From: Leptospira inadai serovar Lyme str. 10
GTDB taxonomy: Bacteria > Spirochaetota > Leptospiria > Leptospirales > Leptospiraceae
DNA: 37,479 nt
Direction: 5' to 3'
Assembly (NCBI RefSeq): GCF_000243675.2
Contig: NZ_AHMM02000004.1
Span: 1-37,479, forward strand
Part shown: in pieces, positions 17,809 through 27,565 of the stretch
How the letters are laid out: each line of letters begins with the position of its first letter
Numbering within the stretch: position 1 is the stretch's first letter
The notes under the pieces: model-generated
The model's database searches: none
What the model saw: only the letters and a program-made list of their open reading frames with translations
What the model was told of the DNA's origin: nothing
Translations under genes and position numbers: made by a program

Positions 17809-18857
17809 TCGAATTCAATCCTTCGAATTCGGGAGGCTTTTATTTCTTCTATCCGATTCTCCATTATCAGAATATATATATCTTTATTTTGTAATAAACC
17901 GGTTCCTTTTTTGACTCTACCGTCCTTTAGCAGGATCCGGTTTCCCGGAACCGGAACCGCTTCCGGGAAAAGGATTTTTCCGGGATCGGCAGCGGAGGAT
18001 TTCCCTTCCTCATTGGATTCCATTCCGGAAAATAAGCTCGCAAGAATCGTTTTTTCCTCGAGCGATAAGGGGCGTATACTAGACTCTTCTCCTTCCGTAA
18101 TGAAAGTTACGGTTTCATTTTTTAGTAATGGTTCGGCGACACTGGACGTCCCCGATTCCGAATTGACGAGTCTTACTTCCCCCTCTAATACTTCCAACCT
18201 CGTATTATTCTCCGGACCCGGACTGATTCTAATTTTTGTTCCGAGTAAGATCGCTTTTTTGAATCCGAGATTCACTTCCAAATCTTTCGCAAATCCTCCA
18301 AGAAACGTTTCATTCGTATAAGATTCTATTAATAAAGATCCTTTTTCGTATCGAACGGTCCATGTTCCATCCACAAGGGAAACTCGAGCTTCCGAATTCG
18401 GCAAGAGTCTTAATCGTAAGGATTTTCCCTTCGAGGATGTATGAAAAAAATAATCGCAGACCGAAAGCTTTTTGGATCTGAGATTCTCGCCTTGATTTAC
18501 GATACAGGTTCCGAAAGTCAGGATGTCGATTCGTTCCATTTTACGCATCGGGAGCATTCGAGTCAGATAAACGAAAAGACCCATCAGGATCGCCGCCGCG
18601 ATTGCGCCGGCAGGGATCATGATTCTTAGAACTTGGGATTTTGTCGGAGGTTCTTTCGTAACACCGAATACTTCCCCCAGGCCTATATGTATTTTATTGA
18701 TCTCTTCGAATTTCTTCCGTAAAACGGGCGAGGCTTTAAGTAGATCATGGAGTTCGTTCCCGTCCTTACTATTTTCATCGAGTAAGAAGGACGCGACCAA
18801 TTCTTCGAAGGGAACGGGATCGGACTCTAACGCTTTGATTCGGTCCCGAAAGTTCAT
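17805..18857 (-). CDS. FecR-domain membrane protein, probable anti-sigma regulator
   Basis: The ATG at 18857 is chosen because it overlaps the sigma-factor stop (ATGA), giving 350 residues; a longer frame starts at 18884. An N-terminal cytoplasmic part of about 85 residues precedes one transmembrane helix (IMIPAGAIAAAILMGLFVYL). The FecR domain follows: FGTCIVNQGENLRSKKLSV, LRLLPNSEARVSLVDGTW, YEKGSLLIES, LGTKIRISPGPENNTRLEVLEGEVRLVN. The C-terminus adds an LKDGR module (ILLKDGRVKKGTGLL...IKASRIRRIEF) like that at the start of the next gene. FecR-type proteins hold ECF sigma factors at the membrane and relay envelope signals; the operon order sigma-FecR-exported protein fits that role. Confidence 0.8.
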   Translation of the reverse strand: MNFRDRIKALESDPVPFEELVASFLLDENSKDGNELHDLLKASPVLRKKFEEINKIHIGLGEVFGVTKEPPTKSQVLRIMIPAGAIAAAILMGLFVYLTRMLPMRKMERIDILTFGTCIVNQGENLRSKKLSVCDYFFHTSSKGKSLRLRLLPNSEARVSLVDGTWTVRYEKGSLLIESYTNETFLGGFAKDLEVNLGFKKAILLGTKIRISPGPENNTRLEVLEGEVRLVNSESGTSSVAEPLLKNETVTFITEGEESSIRPLSLEEKTILASLFSGMESNEEGKSSAADPGKILFPEAVPVPGNRILLKDGRVKKGTGLLQNKDIYILIMENRIEEIKASRIRRIEFE

Positions 18858-19357
18858 AGACCGACTCCCTGATTCTTTAAGCAATTGCGAAGATTCCGCA
18901 AAGCTTCGGCGTATCGTCTACTTACGGAACGTTTCGTGATTCCTAATTTGGAACCGATCGTTTCTAAACTATCGCGAGTCAGATATTTTGCATCGATGAC
19001 TTTGCGTTGATGGTCCGGGAGTTGCTTTAAACAATCGGAAAGACGGGTGATACTCTCGGTTTCGATGCGCGGTTCCTCGGGTAATCTTGTTGCGATCGAA
19101 TTCATATCCATTCCTTCCAATACGTTCTTGGTTTTTCGCCGATGTCCAAAGTAAAGATTACGACCTACGATCTTTGCCCAAGAGTAGAAATTTCCCTTTT
19201 GCGGATCGAATTTTCCGGGATCGTTCGTAAGGATTAGGAAAACCTCCTGCACCAAATCGTCAGCCTTGTCAAAATCTCCGGTTAACGAATAGAAATAAAC
19301 GAACAGGGATTTTTTGTTGGTTTCGTAAACTTCGACGATTGGATTCTTTTCTGGCAT
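18854..19357 (-). CDS. ECF-type RNA polymerase sigma factor
   Basis: The protein has 167 residues, usual for the group. Region 2 is seen in FDKADDLVQEVFLILTNDPGKF and NFYSWAKIVGRNLYFGHRRK (core binding and -10 recognition). Region 4 is seen in LKQLPDHQRKVIDAKYLTRDSLETIGSKLGITKRSVSRRYAEALRNLR, a helix-turn-helix for -35 recognition. Regions 1 and 3 are absent, as expected for ECF sigmas. It is first in a three-gene operon, overlapped by 4 nt by the FecR-domain gene, so it is probably held inactive by that protein. No good Shine-Dalgarno is seen before ATG 19357. Target promoters cannot be deduced from this window. Confidence 0.9.
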   Translation of the reverse strand: MPEKNPIVEVYETNKKSLFVYFYSLTGDFDKADDLVQEVFLILTNDPGKFDPQKGNFYSWAKIVGRNLYFGHRRKTKNVLEGMDMNSIATRLPEEPRIETESITRLSDCLKQLPDHQRKVIDAKYLTRDSLETIGSKLGITKRSVSRRYAEALRNLRNCLKNQGVGL

Positions 19358-19510
19358 AGGAAGGGTTAATTCGATTCCCGCCTAAATCTTTCCTCCAGTC
19401 AAGAAGTTTCGACCGTACGGAAAGCGAGTTCACTAGCTTTCAATGCGTCGAATGGAATATGACGATTCTAAGATATAGGGACGCCCTTTTTTAGAAAACC
19501 GTCCTATTTC

Positions 19511-20632
19511 CTATTTTTTCTCCGATTCCGGTCGATGTTGGGCGGAGTCCTCGATCGTTCCGGAGTTATCGGTTTTTGTCTCTTCCCATTCGGCCGGCTT
19601 GGCCTCCTCTTCGAACGAGAAGTTTCTATGAATATTGAACCCGACCGAATATTGACGCTTTCCGAAATCGAAATCTCCACCGTTGAGAAGTTTGGTCTGA
19701 GCCAGGGCCCGTATGTCCGTGATAAAAAGTTGAAATACATGTCCTCCGGTTTCGAAATCGACACCGAAACTGAACGGAACGGTGTAATGTGGAACATGTT
19801 TATGGAGGACGACGTTTTGAAAATATACTGTGGGCAGGTCCCGCGGAAGGACGTAAAGAGTATTAATATCCGTCGCGGTTAGGGTCCGGACTCCTTGCAA
19901 GGTGGTCGGTCCGCTCGCAGAGTCGTAATCGGTTCCGATGTAGTCGCGTTGCTTCGTAAAGATCGCTTCGAAAGTGAAATCCACTCGCTTAAATAATTTA
20001 AGCCTTCCTCCCACATCGACTCCGAATCGATCGTTCCGAAGCGTGGATTTCACGAAATTGCGATGAACGAACGTCGGTGAAAGTTGTAGCGAAAAATACC
20101 TATTGAATTTTCTGGAAATTAAAATCGAGGCCATGTAACTTCTTTTATCATTATCCGTTAAGGTGTAATGATTTATATTTTGGGAAATATTCGCATCCAA
20201 AACGGAAATACCGGTCGAAGGGAGTTGTATCGCGGGATTCAGAGGGATAATCTCCTTATCCGTGTCTTGTGAAGCGACTCCCCAGAAACTCATCGTGAAC
20301 GGTAAAATCGAAGATTGGGATAATAGCCGTACTTTAGAGCGTAACTCGTAGGTTTTATTCTCCGAAATCCTAGCAGCTCCGATCGAAATCGCCTTCGTAA
20401 TTCCGTAATCGGCTCCGATTAGAATGTTTGCTCCCGAATCCAAACCGAAAAGATCTTTAAAACCGTTCTGAGCGTCACCGAATCTATGATTGAATCTAAG
20501 ATCCAAATTTTTATATCCGACGTTTTCCGTCGAAGGCATATTAATTAACGTCGGGCTCATGAATGCGGCGCCCTCTCCGAAAAGAGAAGGTGAAATCAGG
20601 AAAATCAGGAAGGTAAAATATTTCTTTTTCAT
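19511..20632 (-). CDS. DUF5777-like outer-membrane beta-barrel protein
   Basis: The protein has 373 residues. Its ATG overlaps the YceI gene stop by ATGA. The signal peptide (FTFLIFLISPSLFG) is followed by a long series of alternating strands (NLDLRFNHRFGDAQNGFKDLFGLDSGANI, YSLQLSPTFVHRN-type segments, TVPFSFGVDFETGGHVFQLFITD), which matches the pattern I know from DUF5777 barrel proteins. A Glu/Lys-rich tail follows the last strand. It is the last gene of the five-gene operon. Proteins of this kind occur with YceI and c-type cytochrome genes in other bacteria; function is not known. Confidence 0.7.
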   Translation of the reverse strand: MKKKYFTFLIFLISPSLFGEGAAFMSPTLINMPSTENVGYKNLDLRFNHRFGDAQNGFKDLFGLDSGANILIGADYGITKAISIGAARISENKTYELRSKVRLLSQSSILPFTMSFWGVASQDTDKEIIPLNPAIQLPSTGISVLDANISQNINHYTLTDNDKRSYMASILISRKFNRYFSLQLSPTFVHRNFVKSTLRNDRFGVDVGGRLKLFKRVDFTFEAIFTKQRDYIGTDYDSASGPTTLQGVRTLTATDINTLYVLPRDLPTVYFQNVVLHKHVPHYTVPFSFGVDFETGGHVFQLFITDIRALAQTKLLNGGDFDFGKRQYSVGFNIHRNFSFEEEAKPAEWEETKTDNSGTIEDSAQHRPESEKK

Positions 20633-21216
20633 TGAAGACTTTCTAGGAGGAAAACGGTTTTGACTTCGATTTTTTGGTTTAACTTGAGATTCAGTAATTT
20701 AGGCACCTCGATGAAAAAATCTCCCAGTAGTATGGCGAAATCGGCCGTATATACCAGTCGTCCATCCTTCCCGGATAAAATTCCCTCGATGATAAAGTCG
20801 CTTTTTTCCTTTCCGTGTAGATAAAGAGTGCCGATCGTTTTTACCTTTCCCGTGGCCGAATCGAAGGAGATAAGTTTCCCTTTATACTTGGCATACGGAA
20901 AGTCTTCGCTCTCCAGATAATTATCATGTAAGTGTACGTCGCGAAGTCGATTTGCGGTCGTGAAGTCGCGAAGATCAATATTAATAGTTAACGTTTTTTG
21001 AATCGGATCGATTTCACCGAAAACGGTTTGCCCTAGACCTCGAATGATTTCCTGAGGGGCATCGCTTTTAAAATAGACTTTACCCGAGGCGACTTTGAGG
21101 TTCGAATTCGGCAACTCGATTCCGGCGATTTCATATACCGGTAAAGCCGAAATAGCCAGGAATAGAATTCTTAACGCATACAATCTTCCATTAATGGAGT
21201 CCGTTAAGTAGCTCAT
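20629..21216 (-). CDS. YceI-family periplasmic protein
   Basis: The protein has 195 residues, close to the family's usual size. An N-terminal hydrophobic signal (LRILFLAISALPVYEIAG) is followed by the YceI lipocalin-like barrel: GKVYFKSDAPQEIIRGLGQTVFGEID, TLTINIDLRDFTTANRLRDVHLHDNYLESEDFPYAKYKGKL and GTLYLHGKEKSDFIIEG. The family binds isoprenoid or other lipophilic ligands in its barrel; some members are linked to stress response or electron-carrier handling. Start and stop overlap its neighbours by 4 nt on each side, so it is translated with the CXXCH lipoprotein and the DUF5777 protein. Confidence 0.85.
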   Translation of the reverse strand: MSYLTDSINGRLYALRILFLAISALPVYEIAGIELPNSNLKVASGKVYFKSDAPQEIIRGLGQTVFGEIDPIQKTLTINIDLRDFTTANRLRDVHLHDNYLESEDFPYAKYKGKLISFDSATGKVKTIGTLYLHGKEKSDFIIEGILSGKDGRLVYTADFAILLGDFFIEVPKLLNLKLNQKIEVKTVFLLESLQ

Positions 21217-21695
21217 GGACCTGCACCTCCCTTAATCCAACAATAAATCGCTTGGTTCAGCAGGTCCGAGGTGAACTGGGACATTAGGCCGCCGGGAATA
21301 ACCACCCGAAATAAGATACTGCCGTTAGGGTTATTCGGAACGACTATCGAGGATAAAGAAGCGTAACTAGTAACATCCACTCCTGCGCGAATGTTTCCTC
21401 CACTATGACATTGTCCGCAGTGAGCAGTGATTCCTTGTCCTTGGTCGAGGCTGGCAAATGTCGGTTTCGCGACCGAGCATTGATAGGATATTTGTTGCCC
21501 GCTAAGAAGAAGAGTCTCTAGCGCGCCGCCTCTGATTTTATCCGCGCCTGAATTTTCGCAGGATAGAACTAAGGCGGCGGTAAAAATCAAAGCGAAACGC
21601 ACACTTACGACTCCCGATTTATCCGTCGGGAAAACGAATTTTAAGTTCCCGATTCGAAATCCGCGGATTAAAATGTTTAGTCTTAATCCGTGCAT
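21213..21695 (-). CDS. lipoprotein with single CXXCH heme motif
   Basis: The protein has 160 residues from ATG 21695, which lies 1 nt after the previous stop. A GTG at 21602 would give a more compact lipoprotein signal (RFALIFTAALVLSC). After the lipobox the mature part has one CGQCHSGG, the covalent heme-binding motif of c-type cytochromes, with flanking SLDQGQGITAHCGQCH and later Met residues (GGLMSQ) that could be the distal ligand. Two more Cys (YQCSV, IYCWIKGG) may form a disulfide. Similar domains occur in surface lipoproteins with 'planctomycete cytochrome' style binding. The expected role is electron transfer in the envelope, probably with its operon partners. Confidence 0.75.
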   Translation of the reverse strand: MHGLRLNILIRGFRIGNLKFVFPTDKSGVVSVRFALIFTAALVLSCENSGADKIRGGALETLLLSGQQISYQCSVAKPTFASLDQGQGITAHCGQCHSGGNIRAGVDVTSYASLSSIVVPNNPNGSILFRVVIPGGLMSQFTSDLLNQAIYCWIKGGAGP

Positions 21696-21696
21696 C

Positions 21697-23061
21697 TTAA
21701 AACAGCGCCTGCGCCGATAGGTTGAATGCGGATTTTAATCCGAGTTGGGGGCCGTTTAAATGTTGTTGGATCGGAACTCCGTATTCGAAATTGATTCTAG
21801 TTTCAAAATCGGAAATTAAAGGAAGCTTAATATTCGTTCCCGCGAAAGCGATCGTTCTTCTGCCTCCCTGTTTTTCGGGATCGTTCTGCGGATTCATCGT
21901 TATCGGTAAGCTTGGGTCCGAGCCGGACAAATTCTCCCACTTATCGAGCTGTATTCTTCCTAGAAACGAAATCCAATCCTTGACTTTCAGGCCGATCCAC
22001 AAAGAAGCTTCATAACGATTTCCGAATTTATATCCGTTCGCGTTTTTCCCGTCCCTTAAGTTAGCCAACGCTTGCGTTCCCCAGAATATTTTTTCCCATT
22101 TTCCGGTATATGTTAACCCGGGAGAGGGATTATAGGTTCCCGTTCCCGGTTGCATACCGTAAGGGACTTTCATCCGGGGCAATCCGGGTGCCATGAAGTC
22201 CTGCTGATCGATCGAACCCGTCGGAAAACTTAAGCCGAAGCTTACTATAAGCGAATGATTCTCCTTATGCATGGTTCGATACGATATTCTACCTTGAATG
22301 TCCCCAACACCTTGCGCACTCATATAAGTTTTTAAGTAACTTCCGCCGTTTAACATTTCCATACTGTTCCTTACGAAAGGTATCATTGCCATTACGGTAA
22401 GGTTTTCGGTAATCGCTCCCATGAGGGTCGCCATATGCATTTCCATATTCATTTGGGTCGGCGTCATCATGTAAGTCGAATTTCCCGAGGATGGTGAGGT
22501 CGCCGAAAATCCGGCAATACTACCGTTTGTCGTCGTTTGGTGAGGAAATACGAGCGGAAGTACGGGGTCTATCTTGTTCGTGCCTTGGTATAAACCGGAC
22601 ATATTCATAAGCATATAACGATATTCTACCATAATAGTCCCTGGTGCATGAGTATGAGTTCCCATTAATCCGGATGGGGCTTCCAGTAGGTGATTGGAAC
22701 CGTGCTTGCGGGGATGTTCGGACTCCTTTTTTTCGACCACTACCGAATTCTTACTATCTTCCTTTAACGTCGATGCGTCTTGCTTGTCGACGGTTTCCAA
22801 TGAGGAATCTTTTTTCGGTTCGGCTGGAGATTCCTTTTTGTCGGAATTTTCCCGAAGCTTGCTTCTTTCCGGGTTTTCGGATTCTTTATTCTTACTTTCT
22901 AAAGTAGGTTTTGACGGCTTTTCACGGTTTTCCTTATTTCCGAAAATATCGTCCAGAATTCCTTCCTGAGCGGAGAGAGCAGTGCTTCCGAATACTATGG
23001 AAACCAAAATGATTTTTCGAGTCTTCGTCAAGAGGGAAGCGATTCGATTTGAGAAAGGCAT
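21697..23061 (-). CDS. Met/His-rich outer-membrane transporter-like protein
   Basis: The protein has 454 residues from ATG 23061, which follows the previous stop by 1 nt. The signal peptide (IILVSIVFGSTALSA) is followed by a highly charged Lys/Glu/Ser linker of about 90 residues. A barrel-like domain starts at APSGLMGTHTHAPGTIMVEYRYMLMNMSG. This domain is rich in Met and His (MMTPTQMNMEMHMATLMG, MAMIPFVRNSMEML) before ordinary beta-strand alternation to a terminal Phe, the usual last residue of outer-membrane barrels. The Met/His clusters suggest soft-metal handling such as copper. The general fold is like PF13557-type transporters. Substrate is inferred, not shown. Confidence 0.65.
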   Translation of the reverse strand: MPFSNRIASLLTKTRKIILVSIVFGSTALSAQEGILDDIFGNKENREKPSKPTLESKNKESENPERSKLRENSDKKESPAEPKKDSSLETVDKQDASTLKEDSKNSVVVEKKESEHPRKHGSNHLLEAPSGLMGTHTHAPGTIMVEYRYMLMNMSGLYQGTNKIDPVLPLVFPHQTTTNGSIAGFSATSPSSGNSTYMMTPTQMNMEMHMATLMGAITENLTVMAMIPFVRNSMEMLNGGSYLKTYMSAQGVGDIQGRISYRTMHKENHSLIVSFGLSFPTGSIDQQDFMAPGLPRMKVPYGMQPGTGTYNPSPGLTYTGKWEKIFWGTQALANLRDGKNANGYKFGNRYEASLWIGLKVKDWISFLGRIQLDKWENLSGSDPSLPITMNPQNDPEKQGGRRTIAFAGTNIKLPLISDFETRINFEYGVPIQQHLNGPQLGLKSAFNLSAQALF

Positions 23062-23062
23062 A

Positions 23063-24511
23063 TTACATTCCACTCATGCCTCCCATTCCGCCCATGCCAC
23101 CCTGTGCGTCCGCTCCGCCCGGTTGGAAGATCGTGGAGTACGTAGGATTTCCGTTAACCGAAAGGGTTGTTAAGGGATTGTAACTCATTCCGTCTATGAT
23201 CGAGACGGTGCCATCGCTGTAATTCGGAACGAAAAGATTCTTTACCGAACCGCTGATCGCGTTTATCGAAAAAGTTCTATATGATTGGACGGAAGATCCG
23301 ACCATCGTCGTCCGAAGCAGGCTCGGATTCGGAAGGGACGAACTGTCGAAAATATAGAATGCACTCGAGTTGATCGTAGAAATTTGCGTCGACGTTCCCG
23401 AAACTGCAGAGGCTACGAAGAGTCTTTTTCCGTCGGGCGATTGCTGAAAATCCGAAAAGCCCGCTTTAGGGATTCGAATTAAACCGAATGTAGCGCCGGT
23501 CGGGTCACCTAAATCAAGAATTCTTAAAATTCCATAAGCTAAAGAACTGTAAGTGGTCGTATCCGTACCGGAAAGTATTAGGTATCTACCGCTTACGTCC
23601 GTTTTCATTACGGTATATCCTTTGCCAACGTTAAGCGAAGAGCCCAGTAAGGCCCCGGTTCCGCTATTTCCGTTAGGATCAATCACGGAAATGGTTCCGG
23701 CGCCGGTATTGTATACGTAGAACAAATTCATAAATGAGGAATATGCCACGTTTAACGGTGCGGTTCCGACCGTGATCGTCCTTAAAATTCCTCCGTTTGT
23801 GTCGGGAGGATTGATTCCCGGCGCTCCTAAAAATGTCGGAGAATTTGAATCGTCGTCTATTACGGAAACTGAATTGTCCGATTGGTTGGTTACGAGCGCT
23901 AAGAAAGGAGAAACTGTCTGGAAGGCGACTTTATGCGCTCCTTTTCCTACGCAGATGGACGCATGAATATACGCGATGATAACGGGATCCGGATCGTCGT
24001 GCACGACCGAAATCGATGATACGTTCGGATTCGCTTCCGAGGAACATAAAATCGAATCAATTCCGGATGAGTTTCCGTTATTCATAGTCCAATGATGGTC
24101 GGTATTATTAGGGTCGACGACGATTTCGACCGGGTTTGTTCCGACGGAGATGGTCTTCAAAACGGTTTGCTGGACTCCGGTTTGAATAATCTGCACTATA
24201 TTCGAATTTGATAAAGTGGACAAAACGTGCCCGGTTCCTACTCCCGAAGCGACTAATCCCGCGGGTTGGACGGAAGATGAGATTTCCGCTAAAGGGAAAA
24301 ATCCTCCTCCAACCTGCGCCTGAATCGGATTAATTCCGTAGGAAGAATTGCTTGAATTGGAAATATAAACGTACGCCTGGGTTTGGCCTGCGGCTAATAA
24401 ATTTAGAAGAGCAGCGGATTTATTATAGTCCCCCGCTTTCGTGACAGTGCAACCCGCGTTGAAGCCGCCGAATACAAGCAGCAAAATAATTATTTTCGTA
24501 TAGAGTGACAT
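23063..24511 (-). CDS. YncE-like beta-propeller lipoprotein with Gly/Met tail
   Basis: The protein has 482 residues. Signal and lipobox are IIILLLVFGGFNAGC. The body has YVTN-type propeller blades, seen as repeats of TISVGTNPVEIVVDP, DNSVSVIDDDSNS, TITVGTAPLNVAYSS, GTISVIDPNGNSG, SPDGKRLFVASAV and DGTVSIIDGMSY. The C-terminus is a low-complexity GGMGGMGGMSGM tail, unusual for a propeller and consistent with metal binding. It is the first gene of the five-gene operon and is followed 1 nt later by the Met/His-rich outer-membrane gene. The role is probably a scaffold or sensor at the envelope, together with the cytochrome and YceI partners. Confidence 0.75.
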   Translation of the reverse strand: MSLYTKIIILLLVFGGFNAGCTVTKAGDYNKSAALLNLLAAGQTQAYVYISNSSNSSYGINPIQAQVGGGFFPLAEISSSVQPAGLVASGVGTGHVLSTLSNSNIVQIIQTGVQQTVLKTISVGTNPVEIVVDPNNTDHHWTMNNGNSSGIDSILCSSEANPNVSSISVVHDDPDPVIIAYIHASICVGKGAHKVAFQTVSPFLALVTNQSDNSVSVIDDDSNSPTFLGAPGINPPDTNGGILRTITVGTAPLNVAYSSFMNLFYVYNTGAGTISVIDPNGNSGTGALLGSSLNVGKGYTVMKTDVSGRYLILSGTDTTTYSSLAYGILRILDLGDPTGATFGLIRIPKAGFSDFQQSPDGKRLFVASAVSGTSTQISTINSSAFYIFDSSSLPNPSLLRTTMVGSSVQSYRTFSINAISGSVKNLFVPNYSDGTVSIIDGMSYNPLTTLSVNGNPTYSTIFQPGGADAQGGMGGMGGMSGM

Positions 24512-24739
24512 TACCGTATGTCCACCTTATCGGATTGATTCGTATGATCTCCGTTAGAGAAAGGTAATGGATGGAAAGATTCTCGATTGAGAAACGATAT
24601 TATTCGTTCTTCTTAGCATTCGCCCGGAACGTCCGAAGATCCATGCGTTCGAAATTAGAAAGAATAATCTAGGAGATAGTTTCGAGGTCCAGGGAATACG
24701 GAGGATTCAACGGGCCTAACTCATTTCCATCCATCTTGA

Positions 24740-25177
24740 TCAACGGTGGGGTGGGCGAAACGGATTCCCTTGATAACCGGAGGGTAGGGGAACTTCGGAG
24801 GCGATTACGGTTGCGGAATCGATCTTACTTGGAACAAAATTTATTTCGGATCTTTCATTTAAGAATTGGAAAGAAAAACCGGGATTTTCGTAGTTCTTCT
24901 CGTGCTTTTTGCAGGCGCACTCGTGTTCCGATTGTTTGTTCTTTACCGAATGACAATCGGGAAGTTTCCCTGATCGTCCGATTGAGAGGATTTGCGAGGA
25001 CGAATCGGTCTTGGAAACGAAGTACTCGTCTTCAATATCGGCTTCATGGGTCTCCGCTTTCGAGGCGTGATTGCAAGTGCAAATCAGGCTTACGAAGGCA
25101 TATTGTCTAAACGCGGCCTCGACAGATTGAATGCCGAAGGTCAGCAGGATGACCGAGAGTAAGCCCTTTTTTAACAT
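24740..25177 (-). CDS. small exported Cys/His-rich protein
   Basis: The protein has 145 residues from ATG 25177, chosen because a signal peptide follows directly ([17 protein letters not shown]); a longer frame starts at 25273. The mature part has clustered Cys and His: [17 protein letters not shown], then [22 protein letters not shown]. Such clusters suggest binding of copper, zinc or another thiophilic metal. The C-terminal half is unremarkable. It lies upstream of the five-gene operon on the same strand with a 228-nt gap, so it may be part of the same metal-related unit or separately transcribed. No family name is claimed. Confidence 0.65.
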   Translation of the reverse strand: MLKKGLLSVILLTFGIQSVEAAFRQYAFVSLICTCNHASKAETHEADIEDEYFVSKTDSSSQILSIGRSGKLPDCHSVKNKQSEHECACKKHEKNYENPGFSFQFLNERSEINFVPSKIDSATVIASEVPLPSGYQGNPFRPPHR

Positions 25178-25423
25178 CGCGATAGAGACTCTTTGTCGAG
25201 AGTCGAATTCCGAAGAATTTCGGTCAACGAGAATCCCATGTCTCCTTCTCAAATCCGAGAAGACATTTCTCAATCTAAAAATCTTTCTTTGAACTCGATT
25301 TCTCTCATACAGTCGTTAAGCGAAATGTTTACGCATCGAGATCGTAAAAACGGGAGATATTACAATCGAGAATTAACTTTTTTACTTTTAAAAAAAGGGG
25401 CCTATGCATCCTTACACCTCGCT

Positions 25424-27499
25424 ATGAGTATTCGTACGAGAGTTTCCGTCTATGTCTCCTTGGTTTTGATCGCGGGTTTTTCCCTTTTAACCGTAATCAA
25501 TTCGATTTCCTCCTATAGAAATCTTCGAAGTGAAATAGAGCGCAATTCCGAAGTCACTGCGGAACGCTGGGCATTGGAAGTAAAGGACATGCTTGACGTA
25601 GGTTTGGGGATGATCCGTGGATTTCGGTGGCCTTTGATCTATTCAACTCCGGAAAGAAGCCAGGTCGTCAGCGCGATTCGAGGAATGTTAGGACGGAATA
25701 AAAATTGGTTCGGAATGTGGCTGATTTACGAGCCCAACGCTTTTGACGGGAAAGATGCGCAATTTCGAAACACCGTCGGCCATGATGCTAGCGGAAGATT
25801 CGTACCTTATGTCGGTCGATCAAAGGGTGTGAATGTCTTGGATTTGGAACCTAGCGTGAATTATGACACTAACGATGAAAAAGCAGAATATTATAATATT
25901 CCAAAAAGAACTAATGAGATGGCGGTGATCGATCCCTACGTTTATCCGGTTGCCGGCAAGGATGTCTGGATGATATCGCTTGTTGCTCCGATCAGCCTGG
26001 AAGCAAACTTCTACGGAGTAGCGGGCATCGATATCGCTTTGGACCAGCTTCAGGCTTTTTTTAAAGATATAAAGCCCTTCCGCGGACAAGGATATATTTC
26101 CTTAATTTCACCTAAGGGATTGTATGCGGCTCATAGTTTACATCCGGAGCTTCTGGGTAAACAACTTCCGAATTCGGAAGAATTGGATTTAGTCCTTCGG
26201 ACAAAGGAACAAGCTAAGAGATTTTCTTTCGAATCCGAGGATCATTTACATTATTATCTTCCTTTCCGACTGGGAAGAGACACGAGACATTGGGTCGTAA
26301 AGATCAGTATTCCTATGTCGATTTTTTGGGAAGATTTAAGCAAAGTCATTTTGGAGAGCATAGTGAGTTCGGCTTTGATCCTGATCACCGTGTTGATAGT
26401 TTTAAACGTCATTTTTAAGAGATTGATCACTTCGGGGCTTTTGCAAGCGATCGGATTTTCCCAGGAGATTGCGAAGGGAAATCTTACGGTGCACTCCGAT
26501 TACGATAGGGATGACGAGATCGGAAAAGTTTTAGGGGCAATGGCACAAATGAGGGACGGTCTTCGTAAAATAGTGGCGGAAATCAGTTCTACTGCGGTGA
26601 AAATCTCTAAGACTTCGGACGAGATGAATTTTTCCTCGAGTCATTTTTCGGACGTCGCACAAACTCAAGCTTCCGCAGCGGAAGAATCATCGGCAGCCGT
26701 CGAAGAGCTTGCCTCTTCCGCGGAGAACGTGGGAAAATCCATGGAAAGAGCGGTCTCTAATATGAAGGAGATCGACGGTAACGTGGTCCTGTTACGCGAA
26801 CAGATCGCCAGTATTAATCAGGAAATGCAAGGATTGGCCGGTCTAGCGACGCAATCGAAGGAAGAAGCATCGAGTGGAGAAAACGCGATGAGCTCCTCCA
26901 TGAGAGCGATGGCCGGGATCCGGGATTCTGCTTCACGCATTACGGAAATCTTATCGATTATCACGGATATTTCCGAAAAGACGAATCTCTTGGCTCTGAA
27001 CGCCGCAATCGAAGCGGCTCGCGCTGGGGATGCGGGTAAGGGTTTTGCGGTCGTCGCGGAGGAGATCGGAAAGCTTGCGACCAAGACGTCGGTATCGGTG
27101 CAAGAAATAGGCAATTTAGTGAATTCGACCAACGAAGCGGTCGCGAACGGAAACGCTAAGGTGGGAGAAGCCTCCGAGGTCTTAAAACGCTTGAAAGTAC
27201 GAGTCGAAGAGTTTGATCGGACGGCAAAGAGCGTTCTTGTTTCGGTAAAAACGCAAGAGAATAATACCGTCGAGATTCGGCAGAGTGCCTCCAGTCTGAT
27301 GAATTTTAGCATGCAAATCGAAGAGGCAGTGCTCGAACAAAAAAGGGCAACCGACGAGATTACTAAAACGATTCTTAGTATTTCGGAAGGAACGCAGGAA
27401 ATAGCGGCCGGTGCCGATCAAGTGACCGGATACTCCGGGGAGATGCGAGGACAGGCTTCGCACTTAAGCTCCTTAGTGGGCCGGTTTCGGACCGAATAA
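25424..27499 (+). CDS. methyl-accepting chemotaxis protein with dCache-like sensor
   Basis: The protein has 691 residues from ATG 25424; the frame opens further upstream at 25193 but nothing before the first helix looks coding. TM1 ([18 protein letters not shown]) is followed by a periplasmic domain of about 270 residues with dCache features ([62 protein letters not shown]). TM2 ([17 protein letters not shown]) comes next, then a HAMP domain ([13 protein letters not shown]). The long signalling hairpin has the conserved tip [21 protein letters not shown]. The protein senses a small ligand outside the cytoplasmic membrane and controls CheA and flagellar rotation. No CheW-binding pentapeptide-tethered tail is seen. 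Confidence 0.95.
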   Translation: MSIRTRVSVYVSLVLIAGFSLLTVINSISSYRNLRSEIERNSEVTAERWALEVKDMLDVGLGMIRGFRWPLIYSTPERSQVVSAIRGMLGRNKNWFGMWLIYEPNAFDGKDAQFRNTVGHDASGRFVPYVGRSKGVNVLDLEPSVNYDTNDEKAEYYNIPKRTNEMAVIDPYVYPVAGKDVWMISLVAPISLEANFYGVAGIDIALDQLQAFFKDIKPFRGQGYISLISPKGLYAAHSLHPELLGKQLPNSEELDLVLRTKEQAKRFSFESEDHLHYYLPFRLGRDTRHWVVKISIPMSIFWEDLSKVILESIVSSALILITVLIVLNVIFKRLITSGLLQAIGFSQEIAKGNLTVHSDYDRDDEIGKVLGAMAQMRDGLRKIVAEISSTAVKISKTSDEMNFSSSHFSDVAQTQASAAEESSAAVEELASSAENVGKSMERAVSNMKEIDGNVVLLREQIASINQEMQGLAGLATQSKEEASSGENAMSSSMRAMAGIRDSASRITEILSIITDISEKTNLLALNAAIEAARAGDAGKGFAVVAEEIGKLATKTSVSVQEIGNLVNSTNEAVANGNAKVGEASEVLKRLKVRVEEFDRTAKSVLVSVKTQENNTVEIRQSASSLMNFSMQIEEAVLEQKRATDEITKTILSISEGTQEIAAGADQVTGYSGEMRGQASHLSSLVGRFRTE

Positions 27500-27515
27500 A
27501 ATCCGCGCTCGATCG

Positions 27516-27558
27516 AAAGAGTTTAAATTATTGTAATCAATTATAATTTAAACTCTTT
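27516..27558. terminator. bidirectional terminator, 16-bp perfect hairpin
   Basis: AAAGAGTTTAAATTAT and ATAATTTAAACTCTTT pair perfectly around an 11-nt loop. It lies between the convergent stops of the chemotaxis gene and the AhpD-like gene, with A and T runs at the arm ends, so it can serve both strands. Confidence 0.75.
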
Positions 27559-27565
27559 CCTATGA

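Noticed and set aside
25193..25423. N-terminal extension of the chemotaxis protein
   Set aside because: It overlaps the 5' side of the divergent exported-protein gene, has no membrane or domain character, and a normal chemoreceptor start with TM1 follows at 25424.
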